From an uncultured Pelagibacteraceae bacterium (GTDB lineage: Bacteria > Pseudomonadota > Alphaproteobacteria > Pelagibacterales > Pelagibacteraceae): a stretch of 52,543 nucleotides of DNA. The stretch covers positions 1 to 52,543 of the forward strand of contig CACJHS010000007.1 in assembly GCA_902593235.1 (NCBI GenBank), given 5' to 3'. This document shows positions 1 through 8,901 of the stretch, piece after piece (positions within the stretch are counted from its first letter, which is position 1; each line of letters starts with the position of its first letter). The position numbers were made by a program, and so were the translations under genes. Below the pieces are notes generated by a model. The model ran no database searches, was not told the DNA's origin, and saw nothing but the letters and a program-made list of their open reading frames with translations.

Positions 1-2
1 AG

Positions 3-704
3 GCAAAATTAACAAAAAAACCTTTAGATATTTATAAAAAACTTAGAGTAACAAACCCTTCTCCTTTTATGTTTTTCTTCAATTTTGAGGATTTTCAAAT
101 AATCGGTGCAAGTCCTGAAATACTTGTGAGACTTAGGGATAATAAAATTACTGTTAGACCAATTGCAGGAACTAGACCAAGGGGTAAAACTAAAAAAGAA
201 GATCTTTTTTATGAAAGAGACCTACTTAAAGATAAAAAAGAGCTTTCAGAACATTTGATGCTTCTTGATTTAGGTAGAAATGATGCTGGTAAAGTCTCAA
301 AGATAAAATCAGTAAAGGTTACAGAAAGCTTCATTATTGAAAGATATTCTCATGTTATGCATTTAGTTTCAAATGTAATTGGAGAATATAATAAAAAATT
401 TTCAAAATTTAAATCGCTCTTGGCTGGTTTTCCAGCAGGTACTGTATCTGGAGCTCCAAAAATTAGAGCTATGGAAATTATAGATGAATTAGAAACAACA
501 AAAAGAAAAGTATATGCTGGTGGAATCGGATATTTCGCTGCAAATGGCGAATTTGATACATGCATAGCCTTAAGAACTGCTGTTGCTAAAAATAAAAAAT
601 TTTATGTGCAAGCAGGTGCAGGTATAGTTGCAGATAGTAAACCTAAAAATGAATATGAGGAAACAGTTAATAAAGCGAAAGCTTTAATAAACGCTTTAAG
701 ATAA
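3..704 (+). CDS. trpE: Anthranilate synthase component I, 3' part (truncated by window edge)
   Basis: Chorismate-binding subunit that makes anthranilate from chorismate, using ammonia supplied by TrpG; first committed step of tryptophan synthesis, cytoplasmic. The frame is open from the left edge, so the ATG at 69 is internal and the true start lies outside. Visible family motifs are [33 protein letters not shown], the [15 protein letters not shown] loop and the C-terminal [10 protein letters not shown] block. PabB or another chorismate enzyme shares this fold, but the following trpG, trpD and trpC favour TrpE. The stop overlaps the trpG start by one base (TAATG), suggesting coupled translation and a stoichiometric complex. 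The N-terminal feedback-inhibition region is not visible. Confidence 0.95.
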   Translation, partial: AKLTKKPLDIYKKLRVTNPSPFMFFFNFEDFQIIGASPEILVRLRDNKITVRPIAGTRPRGKTKKEDLFYERDLLKDKKELSEHLMLLDLGRNDAGKVSKIKSVKVTESFIIERYSHVMHLVSNVIGEYNKKFSKFKSLLAGFPAGTVSGAPKIRAMEIIDELETTKRKVYAGGIGYFAANGEFDTCIALRTAVAKNKKFYVQAGAGIVADSKPKNEYEETVNKAKALINALR

Positions 705-1270
705 TGAAAGTATTGTTAATAGATAATTACGATAGTTTTACTTTTAATTTGTATCACTATATCTCCTCATTAAATATTAAAGTTGACGTAGTTAGGAATG
801 ATAAAATTAATTCTAAAGAAATCATTAAAAAGAAATATGATAAAATTGTTATTTCACCAGGACCCGGCAACCCAAATCAATCTGGCAATTGTATTAAAAT
901 ATTGAAATCATTATACAAAGAATTACCTTTTTTAGGAGTATGTTTGGGTCATCAGATAATTGGACAAGTTTTTGGATCAAAAATTATACAAGCAAGAAAG
1001 TTAATGCACGGTAAAACAAGCAAAATTAAATCTAAAAAAATCGGTATTTTAAAAAATCTTCCAAATACATTTGAAGCTACCAGATATCATAGTTTGGTAA
1101 TTGATAAAAAAACATTATCAAAAGAGCTGATGATTACAGCTGAAACAGAGGATGGCGTTATAATGGGTGTTCAACATAAAAAATTCAACATTCATGGCGT
1201 GCAATTTCATCCTGAAAGTATAAAAACTAAATTTGGGATGAAAATACTGAGAAACTTTATAAATTATTAA
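704..1270 (+). CDS. trpG: Anthranilate synthase component II, glutamine amidotransferase
   Basis: Class I glutamine amidotransferase of 188 aa that releases ammonia from glutamine for TrpE. It starts with the typical LLIDNYDSFTFNLYHY strand, carries the oxyanion segment SPGPGNP, the nucleophile Cys80 in GVCLGHQIIGQ, and the His/Glu pair in FHPESI near residues 169-171, so the catalytic triad is complete. Length is normal for a stand-alone subunit (about 190 aa). It overlaps trpE by one base and sits 4 bp before trpD. It could also serve PabB as a shared amidotransferase, as in several bacteria; that part is inference. Confidence 0.95.
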   Translation: MKVLLIDNYDSFTFNLYHYISSLNIKVDVVRNDKINSKEIIKKKYDKIVISPGPGNPNQSGNCIKILKSLYKELPFLGVCLGHQIIGQVFGSKIIQARKLMHGKTSKIKSKKIGILKNLPNTFEATRYHSLVIDKKTLSKELMITAETEDGVIMGVQHKKFNIHGVQFHPESIKTKFGMKILRNFINY

Positions 1271-1274
1271 ATTT

Positions 1275-2267
1275 ATGGATCAAATTTTAGAAAAACTAAC
1301 AAATAAACAAGATTTAACATTTGAGGAAAGTAAGTCTGCATTTGAAATTTTAATGACTGGAAAAGCCAGTGATGAACAAATTTTTAGCTTTTTAACACTA
1401 TTGTCTGAAAAAGGTGAAGTTGCCGATGAAATAGCTGGTGGTGTTTTTGTATTAAGAGAAAAATCAAAAAGAGTGAATGTAAATGATTGTATTGATACTT
1501 GTGGAACAGGCGGTGATGGAATGAATACACTTAATATTTCAACAGCTTCTGCTCTACTTTTAGCAAGTATGGGCACAAAAGTAGCTAAACATGGAAATAA
1601 GGCTGTTTCTTCAAAATGTGGATCTGGTGATGTTTTGGAGGCTCTTAAAATTAAAATTGATTTAGAACCTGAGGATATAGAAAAAGAAATTAATACCAAT
1701 AATTTTGGTTTTATGTTTGCACCAAATTATCATAGTGCAATGAGATTTGTTGGTCCTGTTAGAAAGAAAATTGGAAAAAGAACAATTTTTAATATGATTG
1801 GTCCTTTAAGTAATCCTGCTCTTGTAGAAAGACAAGTTGTTGGCGTTTTTGATAAAAAATTACTAAAAATTTTTGCAGAAGGACTTAAAAATTTAAATTT
1901 AAAATTTGCTTGGATAGTAAATAGTGAAGATGGATTAGACGAAATATCTCCATATGCAATAACTAATGTTATTCAATTAAAAGATGGTCAAATATCTGAA
2001 ATAAAAATAGATCCAAATGCTTTAGGAGTTAATGCAGATAATTTTAAAAATTTAGTAGGTGATGATGCTAAATTTAATTCTGATAAAATGATTGAAATAT
2101 TTAAAGGTGAAGATAATGATTTTTCAAAAGCAGTTTGTTTAAATGCTGCAGCAGGTTTAATTGTTGGAGAAAAATTTTCTGACTTTTCTGAAGCTTATAA
2201 TCACACAAGAGAATTTATCCTTTCTGGAAAAACTTTTTTACATCTAGAAAAAATTCAAAATGTCTGA
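1275..2267 (+). CDS. trpD: Anthranilate phosphoribosyltransferase
   Basis: Transfers phosphoribose from PRPP to anthranilate, the second step of tryptophan synthesis. The 330-aa length fits the family. Visible motifs are the PRPP-binding loop DTCGTGGDGMNTLNIST near residue 80, the KHGNKAVSSKCGSGDVLE segment, and the metal-binding DGLDEIS near residue 224. The N-terminal helical domain (LTNKQDLTFEESKSAFE) is present. The start ATG is 4 bp after trpG, and the end overlaps trpC by 8 bp, so the four trp genes are almost certainly one transcript. No attenuator can be judged because the operon start is outside the window. Confidence 0.97.
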   Translation: MDQILEKLTNKQDLTFEESKSAFEILMTGKASDEQIFSFLTLLSEKGEVADEIAGGVFVLREKSKRVNVNDCIDTCGTGGDGMNTLNISTASALLLASMGTKVAKHGNKAVSSKCGSGDVLEALKIKIDLEPEDIEKEINTNNFGFMFAPNYHSAMRFVGPVRKKIGKRTIFNMIGPLSNPALVERQVVGVFDKKLLKIFAEGLKNLNLKFAWIVNSEDGLDEISPYAITNVIQLKDGQISEIKIDPNALGVNADNFKNLVGDDAKFNSDKMIEIFKGEDNDFSKAVCLNAAAGLIVGEKFSDFSEAYNHTREFILSGKTFLHLEKIQNV

Positions 2268-3051
2268 AAATATACTTCAAAATATCATTCAAAAGAAAAT
2301 TGAAAAAGTTGATAAATTAAAAAAATCCTTAGATCTTAAAACTCTGGATGAATTTATTGATAAAAATAATAGCTATATTAATTTTAAAGAGAAAATAGAA
2401 AATAATATAAAAAATAATAAAACTTCAATTATTGCTGAAATTAAAAAAGCAAGTCCTTCGGCAGGTATAATAATAGATGATTATAACCCAGTAGATATCG
2501 CTCAAATTTATTTAAATAATAAAGCAACTTGTCTTTCAGTTTTAACCGAAGAAGATTATTTTTTAGGAAATTTAATTCACATCAGTAAAATAAAAGATAA
2601 AATTAATTTACCTGTATTGTGTAAAGATTTTTTTATCGATAAATTTCAAATACCATTGGCAAAAAGCTATGGGGCAGATGCTATTTTAATTATTTTGGCC
2701 GGTGTTTCAGATAATCTTGCTTTTGAATTATACGATGAGGCTTTAAAATACAATATGTCTGTTATAGTTGAAGTTCATACAGTGGAAGAAGCAAAAAAAG
2801 CTTTGAATTTTAAAAATGCATTAATTGGAATAAACAATAGAAATTTAAAAACTCTTAAAACTGATATAAATACAACTTATGATATTTATGATGTTATAAA
2901 AAATCATAAAGGTCCTTTAATATCTGAAAGCGGAATTAAAAATAAAGAAGAGTTGTTAGAACTAAATAATAAAACATCAATTAACACTTTTTTGATTGGT
3001 GAATCACTTTTGAAAAATTTAGATAAAAATTCTATTTTTTCTGTTTTATAG
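2260..3051 (+). CDS. trpC: Indole-3-glycerol phosphate synthase
   Basis: TIM-barrel enzyme of 263 aa that closes the indole ring from CdRP. Family signatures include IIAEIKKASPSAG with its catalytic lysine, SVLTEEDYFLGN, PVLCKDFFIDKFQI with the catalytic lysine, GADAILIILAG, GINNRNLKTL and SESGIK for phosphate binding. It is the single-domain form without a fused TrpF. It overlaps trpD by 8 bp. trpF, trpB and trpA are not nearby, so the pathway is split between loci. In many alphaproteobacteria moaC and moeA follow trpC; here lexA follows after 89 bp. Confidence 0.97.
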   Translation: MSENILQNIIQKKIEKVDKLKKSLDLKTLDEFIDKNNSYINFKEKIENNIKNNKTSIIAEIKKASPSAGIIIDDYNPVDIAQIYLNNKATCLSVLTEEDYFLGNLIHISKIKDKINLPVLCKDFFIDKFQIPLAKSYGADAILIILAGVSDNLAFELYDEALKYNMSVIVEVHTVEEAKKALNFKNALIGINNRNLKTLKTDINTTYDIYDVIKNHKGPLISESGIKNKEELLELNNKTSINTFLIGESLLKNLDKNSIFSVL

Positions 3052-3101
3052 CTAAATAAAGCCCTATTTTACTTGTTTTTTTTAGTATTGTTAATTTAAA
3101 A

Positions 3102-3116
3102 GAACTTTTATAGAAC
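3102..3116 (+). promoter_or_regulatory. Candidate LexA operator 1 (GAAC-N7-GAAC)
   Basis: GAAC at 3102-3105, seven bases, GAAC at 3113-3116. This is an exact match to the reverse complement of the alphaproteobacterial direct-repeat SOS box GTTC-N7-GTTC. It lies 25-39 bp upstream of the lexA ATG and overlaps the most plausible -10 region (TATAGA at 3109-3114, with TTGTTA at 3088-3093 as a weak -35). This is the expected place for LexA autorepression. Confidence 0.82.
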
Positions 3117-3123
3117 ATTATTT

Positions 3124-3138
3124 GTACGATATTTGTTC
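3124..3138 (+). promoter_or_regulatory. Candidate second LexA operator (GTAC-N7-GTTC, one mismatch)
   Basis: GTAC at 3124-3127, seven bases, GTTC at 3135-3138. It differs by one base from GTTC-N7-GTTC and is oriented opposite to operator 1. It ends 2 bases before the lexA start codon, so a bound repressor would cover the likely transcription start and translation start region. The mismatch makes it less certain than operator 1. Confidence 0.55.
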
Positions 3139-3140
3139 TT

Positions 3141-3818
3141 ATGCTAACAAAAAAACAAAAAAACCTGCTTTTATTTATCAACAAGAAGTTGAGAAGTTCT
3201 GGCGTCTCTCCTTCATATGAAGAGATGAAACAGTCTCTTAATTTAAAATCTAAATCAGGAATTCACAGGTTGATTAGTGCTTTAGAGGAAAGAGGTTTTA
3301 TTAAAAGATTAGCTCACAAAGCAAGAGCTTTAGAGGTAATTAAATTACCAGAGACCGCTTCTGCAAATGATATTTATAATAGCTTTTCACCAAGTGTAAT
3401 TAAAGGTGGATTAGATGAAGAACAAATTAATTCTGATGAAATTGAAGTACCAGTTCTTGGAAAAATTGCTGCAGGAACGCCTGTAGAAGCAATACAAAAT
3501 GAAGTTTCTAGAATTCCCCTGCCAAATAATTTAGAAAAAAATGGAGATTACTTTGGATTGAAAGTTCAAGGTGACTCAATGATAGATGCAGGTATTCATG
3601 AAGGTGATACAGTGATTATAAAAAGAACTGACACTGCAGATAATGGTAAAATTGTTGTAGCATTGATTGATGAGCATGAGGCTATGTTAAAAAGAATTCG
3701 AAAAAAAGGCAAAGTTGTAGCCCTTGAAAGTGCCAATAGAAACTATGAAACTAAGATTTTTGGACCTGATAGAGTAAAAGTTCAAGGAGTTTTAGTATCT
3801 TTATATAGAAACTTCTAA
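3141..3818 (+). CDS. lexA: SOS-response transcriptional repressor LexA
   Basis: Repressor of DNA-damage genes that self-cleaves when RecA filaments form. The 225-aa protein has an N-terminal winged helix (residues about 1-65, with SYEEMKQSLNLKSKSGIHRL as the recognition region). A linker and a C-terminal S24-type peptidase domain follow. The scissile Ala111-Gly112 lies in LGKIAAGTP, the nucleophile Ser146 in QGDSM and the general base Lys184 in AMLKR, so autocleavage is intact. The linker is somewhat long (about residues 65-100). Two candidate operators upstream indicate autorepression. The neighbours trpC and gltX are common alphaproteobacterial ones; moeA and comEC, often beside lexA, are absent. 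Confidence 0.97.
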   Translation: MLTKKQKNLLLFINKKLRSSGVSPSYEEMKQSLNLKSKSGIHRLISALEERGFIKRLAHKARALEVIKLPETASANDIYNSFSPSVIKGGLDEEQINSDEIEVPVLGKIAAGTPVEAIQNEVSRIPLPNNLEKNGDYFGLKVQGDSMIDAGIHEGDTVIIKRTDTADNGKIVVALIDEHEAMLKRIRKKGKVVALESANRNYETKIFGPDRVKVQGVLVSLYRNF

Positions 3819-3840
3819 AAAAATAGTCTAAACAACATTG

Positions 3841-5241
3841 ATGTCTAAAGTAGCAACACGTTTTGCACCGTCCCCTACTGGAGCTCTTCACATTGGAGGA
3901 GTTAGAACCGCATTATTTAATTGGCTGTTCTCTAAAAATCAAAAAGGAACTTTTCACCTAAGAATTGAAGATACTGATAAAGAAAGATCTAAAGACGAAC
4001 ATAAAAAACAGATTATTAATTCTTTAAAATGGCTTGGTATTGAGCATGATGGGGATGAATACATTCAATCAAGTAAAATCAATGATCATATTAGGGTTGC
4101 AAATGAATTACTTAAAAATGGTAATGCGTATAAATGTTATTGCTCAGCAGAAGAAATAGAAGAGCAAAAGAAAAGAGCTAGACAAAAAAAACTTCCGTAT
4201 ATCTACAATAGAAAATGGAGAGATGCTGATGAGAAAGATGCTCCTAAAGATATTAAACCCGTGATAAGATTTAAAAGTAAAATAGAAGGATCAACAATAC
4301 TTAAAGATTTGGTTCAAGGTGATGTTGAAATTGAAAATAATACAATTGAAGATTTTATAATCTTAAGAAATGATGCATCACCAACATATAATTTATCTGC
4401 GACTGTAGATGATCATCAAATGAATATAACACATATAATTAGAGGTGATGATCATAAAATTAATACATTTAAACAAATGCAAATTTATGAAGCAATGAAC
4501 TGGGATTTACCAAAGTTTGCACATATACCCCTTATTCATACAATAGAAGGTAAAAAATTATCAAAAAGAGACAATTCATCAACATTAAATGATTATTCTA
4601 AAATCGGCATAATGCCTGATGCATTAAGGAATTATTTGCTTAGACTAGGTTGGTCTTATGAGGATAAGGAAATATTTACTTTAGATGAGAGTATTAAGCA
4701 CTTCAACATAGAAGGTATAGGAAAGTCACCATCTAAATTAGATATGAGTAGAATTTTATCTATGAATGAGTATTACATTAAAAATATTGATGAAAATGAT
4801 TTATTCAATCAACTTACTGAATATTGCAAACTATATAAAAGTGAAATTAAATCAGATAAAAAAGATAACATAAAAAAATCTCTGAGTTTCTTAAAGAACA
4901 AGGCTAAAACATTAGAAGATATATTTAATAATGGTCAATATATTATGGAAGATGAAGTAAAGTTTAATCAGGACGATATTAAACTAATTGATGACAAGGC
5001 AAAAAAAGTCATTACTGATTTTGCTACTAAATTTGCTGCCGTTGATAAAATTAGCAAAGAAACATTAGAGCCCATTGTAAATGATTTAATTAAATCAAAC
5101 GATACAAATTTTAAAGGTGTAGGACAACCTTTGAGAATAGCTTTAACAGGTTCAAAATTTGGACCTGGAATATACGATATAATTATTTCTCTGGGAAAAG
5201 AGGAAGTGACAAAAAGATTAACTAACAAGATAATTGCTTAA
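3841..5241 (+). CDS. gltX: Glutamyl-tRNA synthetase
   Basis: Class I aminoacyl-tRNA synthetase of 466 aa that charges tRNA-Glu, and possibly tRNA-Gln where the transamidation route is used. The ATP site is shown by FAPSPTGALHIGG (HIGH-type motif, residues 8-20) and KKLSKR (KMSKS-type, about residues 238-243). The C-terminal part is the helical anticodon-binding domain ending in PLRIALTGSKFGPGIYDII. The ATG at 3841 is chosen; a TTG one codon upstream is open but has no advantage. It lies 22 bp after lexA, so it could be co-transcribed. Its 3' end overlaps the convergent lpxB by 24 bp. gltA, often next to gltX in alphaproteobacteria, is not here. Confidence 0.96.
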   Translation: MSKVATRFAPSPTGALHIGGVRTALFNWLFSKNQKGTFHLRIEDTDKERSKDEHKKQIINSLKWLGIEHDGDEYIQSSKINDHIRVANELLKNGNAYKCYCSAEEIEEQKKRARQKKLPYIYNRKWRDADEKDAPKDIKPVIRFKSKIEGSTILKDLVQGDVEIENNTIEDFIILRNDASPTYNLSATVDDHQMNITHIIRGDDHKINTFKQMQIYEAMNWDLPKFAHIPLIHTIEGKKLSKRDNSSTLNDYSKIGIMPDALRNYLLRLGWSYEDKEIFTLDESIKHFNIEGIGKSPSKLDMSRILSMNEYYIKNIDENDLFNQLTEYCKLYKSEIKSDKKDNIKKSLSFLKNKAKTLEDIFNNGQYIMEDEVKFNQDDIKLIDDKAKKVITDFATKFAAVDKISKETLEPIVNDLIKSNDTNFKGVGQPLRIALTGSKFGPGIYDIIISLGKEEVTKRLTNKIIA

Positions 5242-6354
5242 TACTGAAGCAGCTTCATCAGAAGATGAAGTTTTAGATCTAATTTTAGTTAAAGTTTCCT
5301 CACAATCACTAATTTGTTTTTTCATTAATTCTGGATTTTTTAAAAAGTAAACAACAGAATTGTAAATTTCTTTAGCATTACATTCTTTTTGAATTAATTC
5401 TGGAATTATTTCTTTGTTATTTATAATATTAATGATGTTAGCAAATTTTATTTTTACCAACATTTTGACAATCAAAAAATTTAAAAAATTCATTTTATAG
5501 ATAATTATAGAGGGAACTTTTGCATTGCAGATTTCAAGAGAAATTGTTCCAGATTTTGATACTGCAAAGATAGAATTATTCAATATTTGTTTTTTTATAT
5601 CTTCATCAGAAATAACTTCAACATTTTCTAAATTGGTATTATTAATTTTAACATTGATTAAATTTTTATTTTCATCAGTAGCATGAAAAACAAAAGTGAA
5701 ATTATCAAATTTTTTATTCATTAAAATTATAAAATCAATCAATATTGGTAAGAGTATATTTACTTCAGACGATCTACTACCACAAAAAAGCGAAATAATT
5801 TTTTTATCGCTTGATATAATGTTAGATATATCTGTTCTATTTTTTGTTTCTTTTTCTAATAATGGATGTCCAACAAAAGTATTTGGAATATTTTCTTTAT
5901 CAAAATATTTTTTTTCAAAATCAAATAATAACAAAACATGATCTAAAAACTTTTTAAATTTTTTAACTCTACCCTCTCGCCATACCCATACTTGAGGAGC
6001 CACATAATGAACAGTCTTGATTTGATTATTTATTTTTTTTACTTTTTCAGTAACTCTTAATGTAAAATCAGGACTATCTACACTAAATAAAACATCAGGA
6101 TTAAATTTTATTATCTCTTCTACAGTTTTGTTTATTTTATTCTTTATTTTAAAAATGTTTAACAAAACACTTGTGAAACCAATATAGGTAATTTCTTTAA
6201 GATCAAAAATAGATTTTATTCCCAATGAATTTAAATGTGTTCCACCGACACAAGAATATTCAATATTAGGATCATTTTTTTGAAGTTGATATATGACTTT
6301 AGAAGCAAGTTTATCTCCTGAAGGTTCACCGGTAATTATAAAAATCTTTTTCAT
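5218..6354 (-). CDS. lpxB: Lipid-A-disaccharide synthase
   Basis: GT19 glycosyltransferase of 378 aa that joins UDP-diacylglucosamine and lipid X into the lipid A disaccharide at the inner membrane. It starts with FIITGEPSGDKLAS, followed by the Rossmann segment CVGGTHLNSLGI, then VAPQVWVWREGRVKK and FVGHPLLE. The donor-binding half has SLFCGSRSSEV and SKSGTISLE. Length fits the family. It is the last gene of the envelope run, overlapping lpxI by 4 bp (ATGA). It converges with gltX through a 24-bp overlap, so there is no room for a separate terminator. Confidence 0.96.
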   Translation of the reverse strand: MKKIFIITGEPSGDKLASKVIYQLQKNDPNIEYSCVGGTHLNSLGIKSIFDLKEITYIGFTSVLLNIFKIKNKINKTVEEIIKFNPDVLFSVDSPDFTLRVTEKVKKINNQIKTVHYVAPQVWVWREGRVKKFKKFLDHVLLLFDFEKKYFDKENIPNTFVGHPLLEKETKNRTDISNIISSDKKIISLFCGSRSSEVNILLPILIDFIILMNKKFDNFTFVFHATDENKNLINVKINNTNLENVEVISDEDIKKQILNNSIFAVSKSGTISLEICNAKVPSIIIYKMNFLNFLIVKMLVKIKFANIINIINNKEIIPELIQKECNAKEIYNSVVYFLKNPELMKKQISDCEETLTKIRSKTSSSDEAASVLSNYLVS

Positions 6355-7145
6355 ATTACAGAGATAAACATCCTATTTTTATTAGCAAAGTTAATACATT
6401 TCCTTTTATCTAAAAAAACATGTTGTTTATTTTTAACTACAATACCTTTCAATCCAGCTGTTTTACATTGTTTTAAAGTCTTTAATCCAATAGTAGGTAG
6501 ATCAATTCTTAAATCTTGTTTCTTTTTTGGAAACTTTACTAAAACACCTTGATTTCTAAATTTTTTGCTTCTACTTTTTTCAAGCATTTTTTTAGTTCCA
6601 CCTTTTCCTTCAATAGAAATTACTTTTTTATTCCTAACCACAACCCCTTGACTAAAATTATATTGTCCTAAATTATTTAATGATTTTACAGCTTTTTTAA
6701 TATCTAATTGATCTTGCTTGTTTGGTTTGATTTTTGAAAAATTACCTTTCTTCAAGGATAATTCTGAATTAAATGTAAGTGAACTTTTAGTTTTAATCTT
6801 ATTTTGAGCTAATATTTTAATAATTTCTTTTAGTATTGCAGCATCTCCAAGCTTTGAAGCTTTGATTACTCTAGGGATATAATAAATTCCTTTTAAATCT
6901 AACTTCAATTTAGAAAAATTTGGTTTATTTACTCTTCCAGCAAATAAGACTTGTTTACATTTGTTTTCTTTAAGAATGTTAATAATTTTACCAAACTGAC
7001 CTATGGATACCGAGTAAGATTTTTTATCTTTTTTAAATTTCTTTGCTTTTGATAAATCAACTATCAAATACTTTATTTTCTTTTTTTTGATAGTTTTTAA
7101 AATTTCCTTTGGAAAATCAGTGTCACCAAAAATTAATCCTATCAT
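6351..7145 (-). CDS. lpxI: UDP-2,3-diacylglucosamine pyrophosphatase LpxI
   Basis: 264-aa protein of the LpxI (DUF1009) family, the alphaproteobacterial replacement for LpxH. It hydrolyses UDP-2,3-diacylglucosamine to lipid X before LpxB acts. Recognisable features are the N-terminal GLIFGDTDFPKEI, SIGQFGKIINILKEN and VLFAGRVNKPNFS. The C-terminal domain has SQGVVVRNKKVISIEGKGGT, LVKFPKKKQDLRIDLPTIG and TAGLKGIVVKN. It is unusually lysine-rich, as expected in this AT-rich genome. It sits between lpxA (1-bp gap) and lpxB (4-bp overlap), exactly where the pathway step belongs. Confidence 0.93.
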   Translation of the reverse strand: MIGLIFGDTDFPKEILKTIKKKKIKYLIVDLSKAKKFKKDKKSYSVSIGQFGKIINILKENKCKQVLFAGRVNKPNFSKLKLDLKGIYYIPRVIKASKLGDAAILKEIIKILAQNKIKTKSSLTFNSELSLKKGNFSKIKPNKQDQLDIKKAVKSLNNLGQYNFSQGVVVRNKKVISIEGKGGTKKMLEKSRSKKFRNQGVLVKFPKKKQDLRIDLPTIGLKTLKQCKTAGLKGIVVKNKQHVFLDKRKCINFANKNRMFISVI

Positions 7146-7146
7146 T

Positions 7147-7923
7147 TTATGAGAATGGTGTACAAATAGATCTTTTTTTATCTTTTGTTATAAAATCAAT
7201 TACATTTTTAACTAACGGATTCTCTTTGAAAGAACCATTCAATTTACTTATATTTTCATTAATGTTTTTAGTAGCAAAAATTTCTTTATAAGCTTCGCTT
7301 AAGCCTAAGATATCCTTATTTTCAAATTTGGCTCTTCTTAAACCTATTAAGTTCAATCCTTGTAATGAATTTCTATTTCCTGTTGATAATCCATAAGGAA
7401 TTACGTCATGCAATACACCTGTCATCCCACCAATCATAGCCATTTTTCCAATTCTTGTGAATTGTTGAACAGCAGAGTTGCCCCCAATAATAACATTATC
7501 CTCAATGATTGCATGACCTCCTAAAGGTACATTGTTTGCAATTATTACATTATTTCCAACTTGGCAGTCATGAGCGATATGTGATGAAATCATAAATAAG
7601 CAATTATTACCAATAACTGTTTTGCCACCACCACCAACTGTTCCAGGATTTATTGTTACGTATTCTCTTATTTTATTATTATCACCAATTATCAATTTTG
7701 TAGTTTCGCCATTAAATTTCAAATCCTGTGGATCATTAATTGAAACAAAAGGATAAATCTTATTTCCCTTTCCAATTTTTGCACTTACAGAAATATTAAC
7801 ATGAGATTGAATAATAGTGTTTTCACCAATTTCTACATCTGGACCAATTACACAATATGGACCAATTTCAACATTTGATCCTATTTTTGCATTGGGATCA
7901 ATTATTGCAGTTTTATGTATCAT
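7147..7923 (-). CDS. lpxA: UDP-N-acetylglucosamine acyltransferase
   Basis: First enzyme of lipid A synthesis; transfers a 3-hydroxyacyl chain from ACP to UDP-GlcNAc. The 258-aa protein is a left-handed parallel beta-helix with many hexapeptide repeats (IDPNAKIGSNVEIGPYCVIG and following), then a helical C-terminus. The active-site histidine lies in ISSHIAHDCQVGNNV, near residue 117. GNRNSLQGLNLIGLRRA marks the transition to the C-terminal domain and is diagnostic for LpxA rather than LpxD. It overlaps lpxD by 4 bp (ATGA) and is followed by lpxI after 1 bp. Confidence 0.97.
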   Translation of the reverse strand: MIHKTAIIDPNAKIGSNVEIGPYCVIGPDVEIGENTIIQSHVNISVSAKIGKGNKIYPFVSINDPQDLKFNGETTKLIIGDNNKIREYVTINPGTVGGGGKTVIGNNCLFMISSHIAHDCQVGNNVIIANNVPLGGHAIIEDNVIIGGNSAVQQFTRIGKMAMIGGMTGVLHDVIPYGLSTGNRNSLQGLNLIGLRRAKFENKDILGLSEAYKEIFATKNINENISKLNGSFKENPLVKNVIDFITKDKKRSICTPFS

Positions 7924-8900
7924 TTATTTTCCTTTATAAATTTTTTTAAATCTTTAGCTGGATAACCCATAACTTTCGAATTATCAGGGATATCTTTAAT
8001 CACTCCTGAACCACCACCTATTTGAACATTGTTTCCTACTTTCAAATGTCCTGATATTCCTGCTTGTCCACCAATCATAACATTATTTCCTAGGGTAGAG
8101 CTTCCAGCAAAACCAACTTGGCCAGCAATAATACAGTTTTCACCTATCTTATTATTATGAGCTATATGTACTTGATTATCTAAGAAAGTATTTTTTCCAA
8201 TTATTGTATTTGACAAAGAACCTCTATCAATTGTTGAGCCACAACCAATCTCACAATTATCCTCAATTATAACAATACCAATATGAGGATAACGTATATT
8301 TCCATTCTTACTTGGAAAAAAACCAAATCCTTTTTTTCCAATAACACAGCCGTCTAATATTGAAACATTGTTTTTAATTATTGTATTTCTAATAATAACG
8401 TTAGAACCTATTGAGCAATTATCACCAATAACAACATTGCTCTCAATAATAGTGTTATGACCTATTGAGCAGTTTGATCCAATTTTAACGTTTTTTCCAA
8501 GTAATATATTTTGACCATGATTTACAGTATTATTGTGAGAAGTATTTTCAATATTTGAGGTATGAGCATCAAAATCATCTATAATAGCATCAGGATAAAA
8601 CATTGTAGTAATCATAGCTGTTGATATAAGAACATTATCAACTTCTATAGGTTTACAGGTATCAGGTAATTTATTAGATAAGTTTTTTGTTGTTATACAA
8701 AAAGCTGCTTTTGTTTTTGAAGCGGCTAACTCATATTTTTTAGAATGAAAAAATGTAATATCTTTATTTGATGCGTTTACAAGATCTTTAACATCAGAAA
8801 TTTTTATTCCACTATATTTGGATTTATTTTGAATATTGATCTTAGCTAAAATATCAGCAATTTCTTTTGGACCTTTATTTACAAAAAAAGGATTTTTCAT
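7920..8900 (-). CDS. lpxD: UDP-3-O-acylglucosamine N-acyltransferase
   Basis: Third lipid A enzyme; adds the second 3-hydroxyacyl chain, at the N-2 position. The 326-aa protein has an N-terminal uridine-binding domain (about residues 1-100, with NKDITFFHSKKY and KAAFCITTKN). A hexapeptide-repeat beta-helix follows, with FGFFPSKNGNIRYPHIG and the catalytic histidine in QVHIAHNNKIGENC. Length is slightly below the usual 340. Order is unusual: fabZ precedes it instead of following it. A 9-bp perfect inverted repeat ends two bases before its ATG and could control translation. Confidence 0.96.
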   Translation of the reverse strand: MKNPFFVNKGPKEIADILAKINIQNKSKYSGIKISDVKDLVNASNKDITFFHSKKYELAASKTKAAFCITTKNLSNKLPDTCKPIEVDNVLISTAMITTMFYPDAIIDDFDAHTSNIENTSHNNTVNHGQNILLGKNVKIGSNCSIGHNTIIESNVVIGDNCSIGSNVIIRNTIIKNNVSILDGCVIGKKGFGFFPSKNGNIRYPHIGIVIIEDNCEIGCGSTIDRGSLSNTIIGKNTFLDNQVHIAHNNKIGENCIIAGQVGFAGSSTLGNNVMIGGQAGISGHLKVGNNVQIGGGSGVIKDIPDNSKVMGYPAKDLKKFIKENK

Positions 8901-8901
8901 T

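Noticed and set aside
3053..3090. Possible trpC terminator: small AAATA/TATTT hairpin followed by a T run
   Set aside because: The stem is about 5 bp of A-T pairs only, too weak for an intrinsic terminator; T runs are common in this sequence.
3838..3840. TTG start one codon before the gltX ATG
   Set aside because: The ATG at 3841 is adjacent, stronger, and gives the usual MSKVATRFAPSP start.
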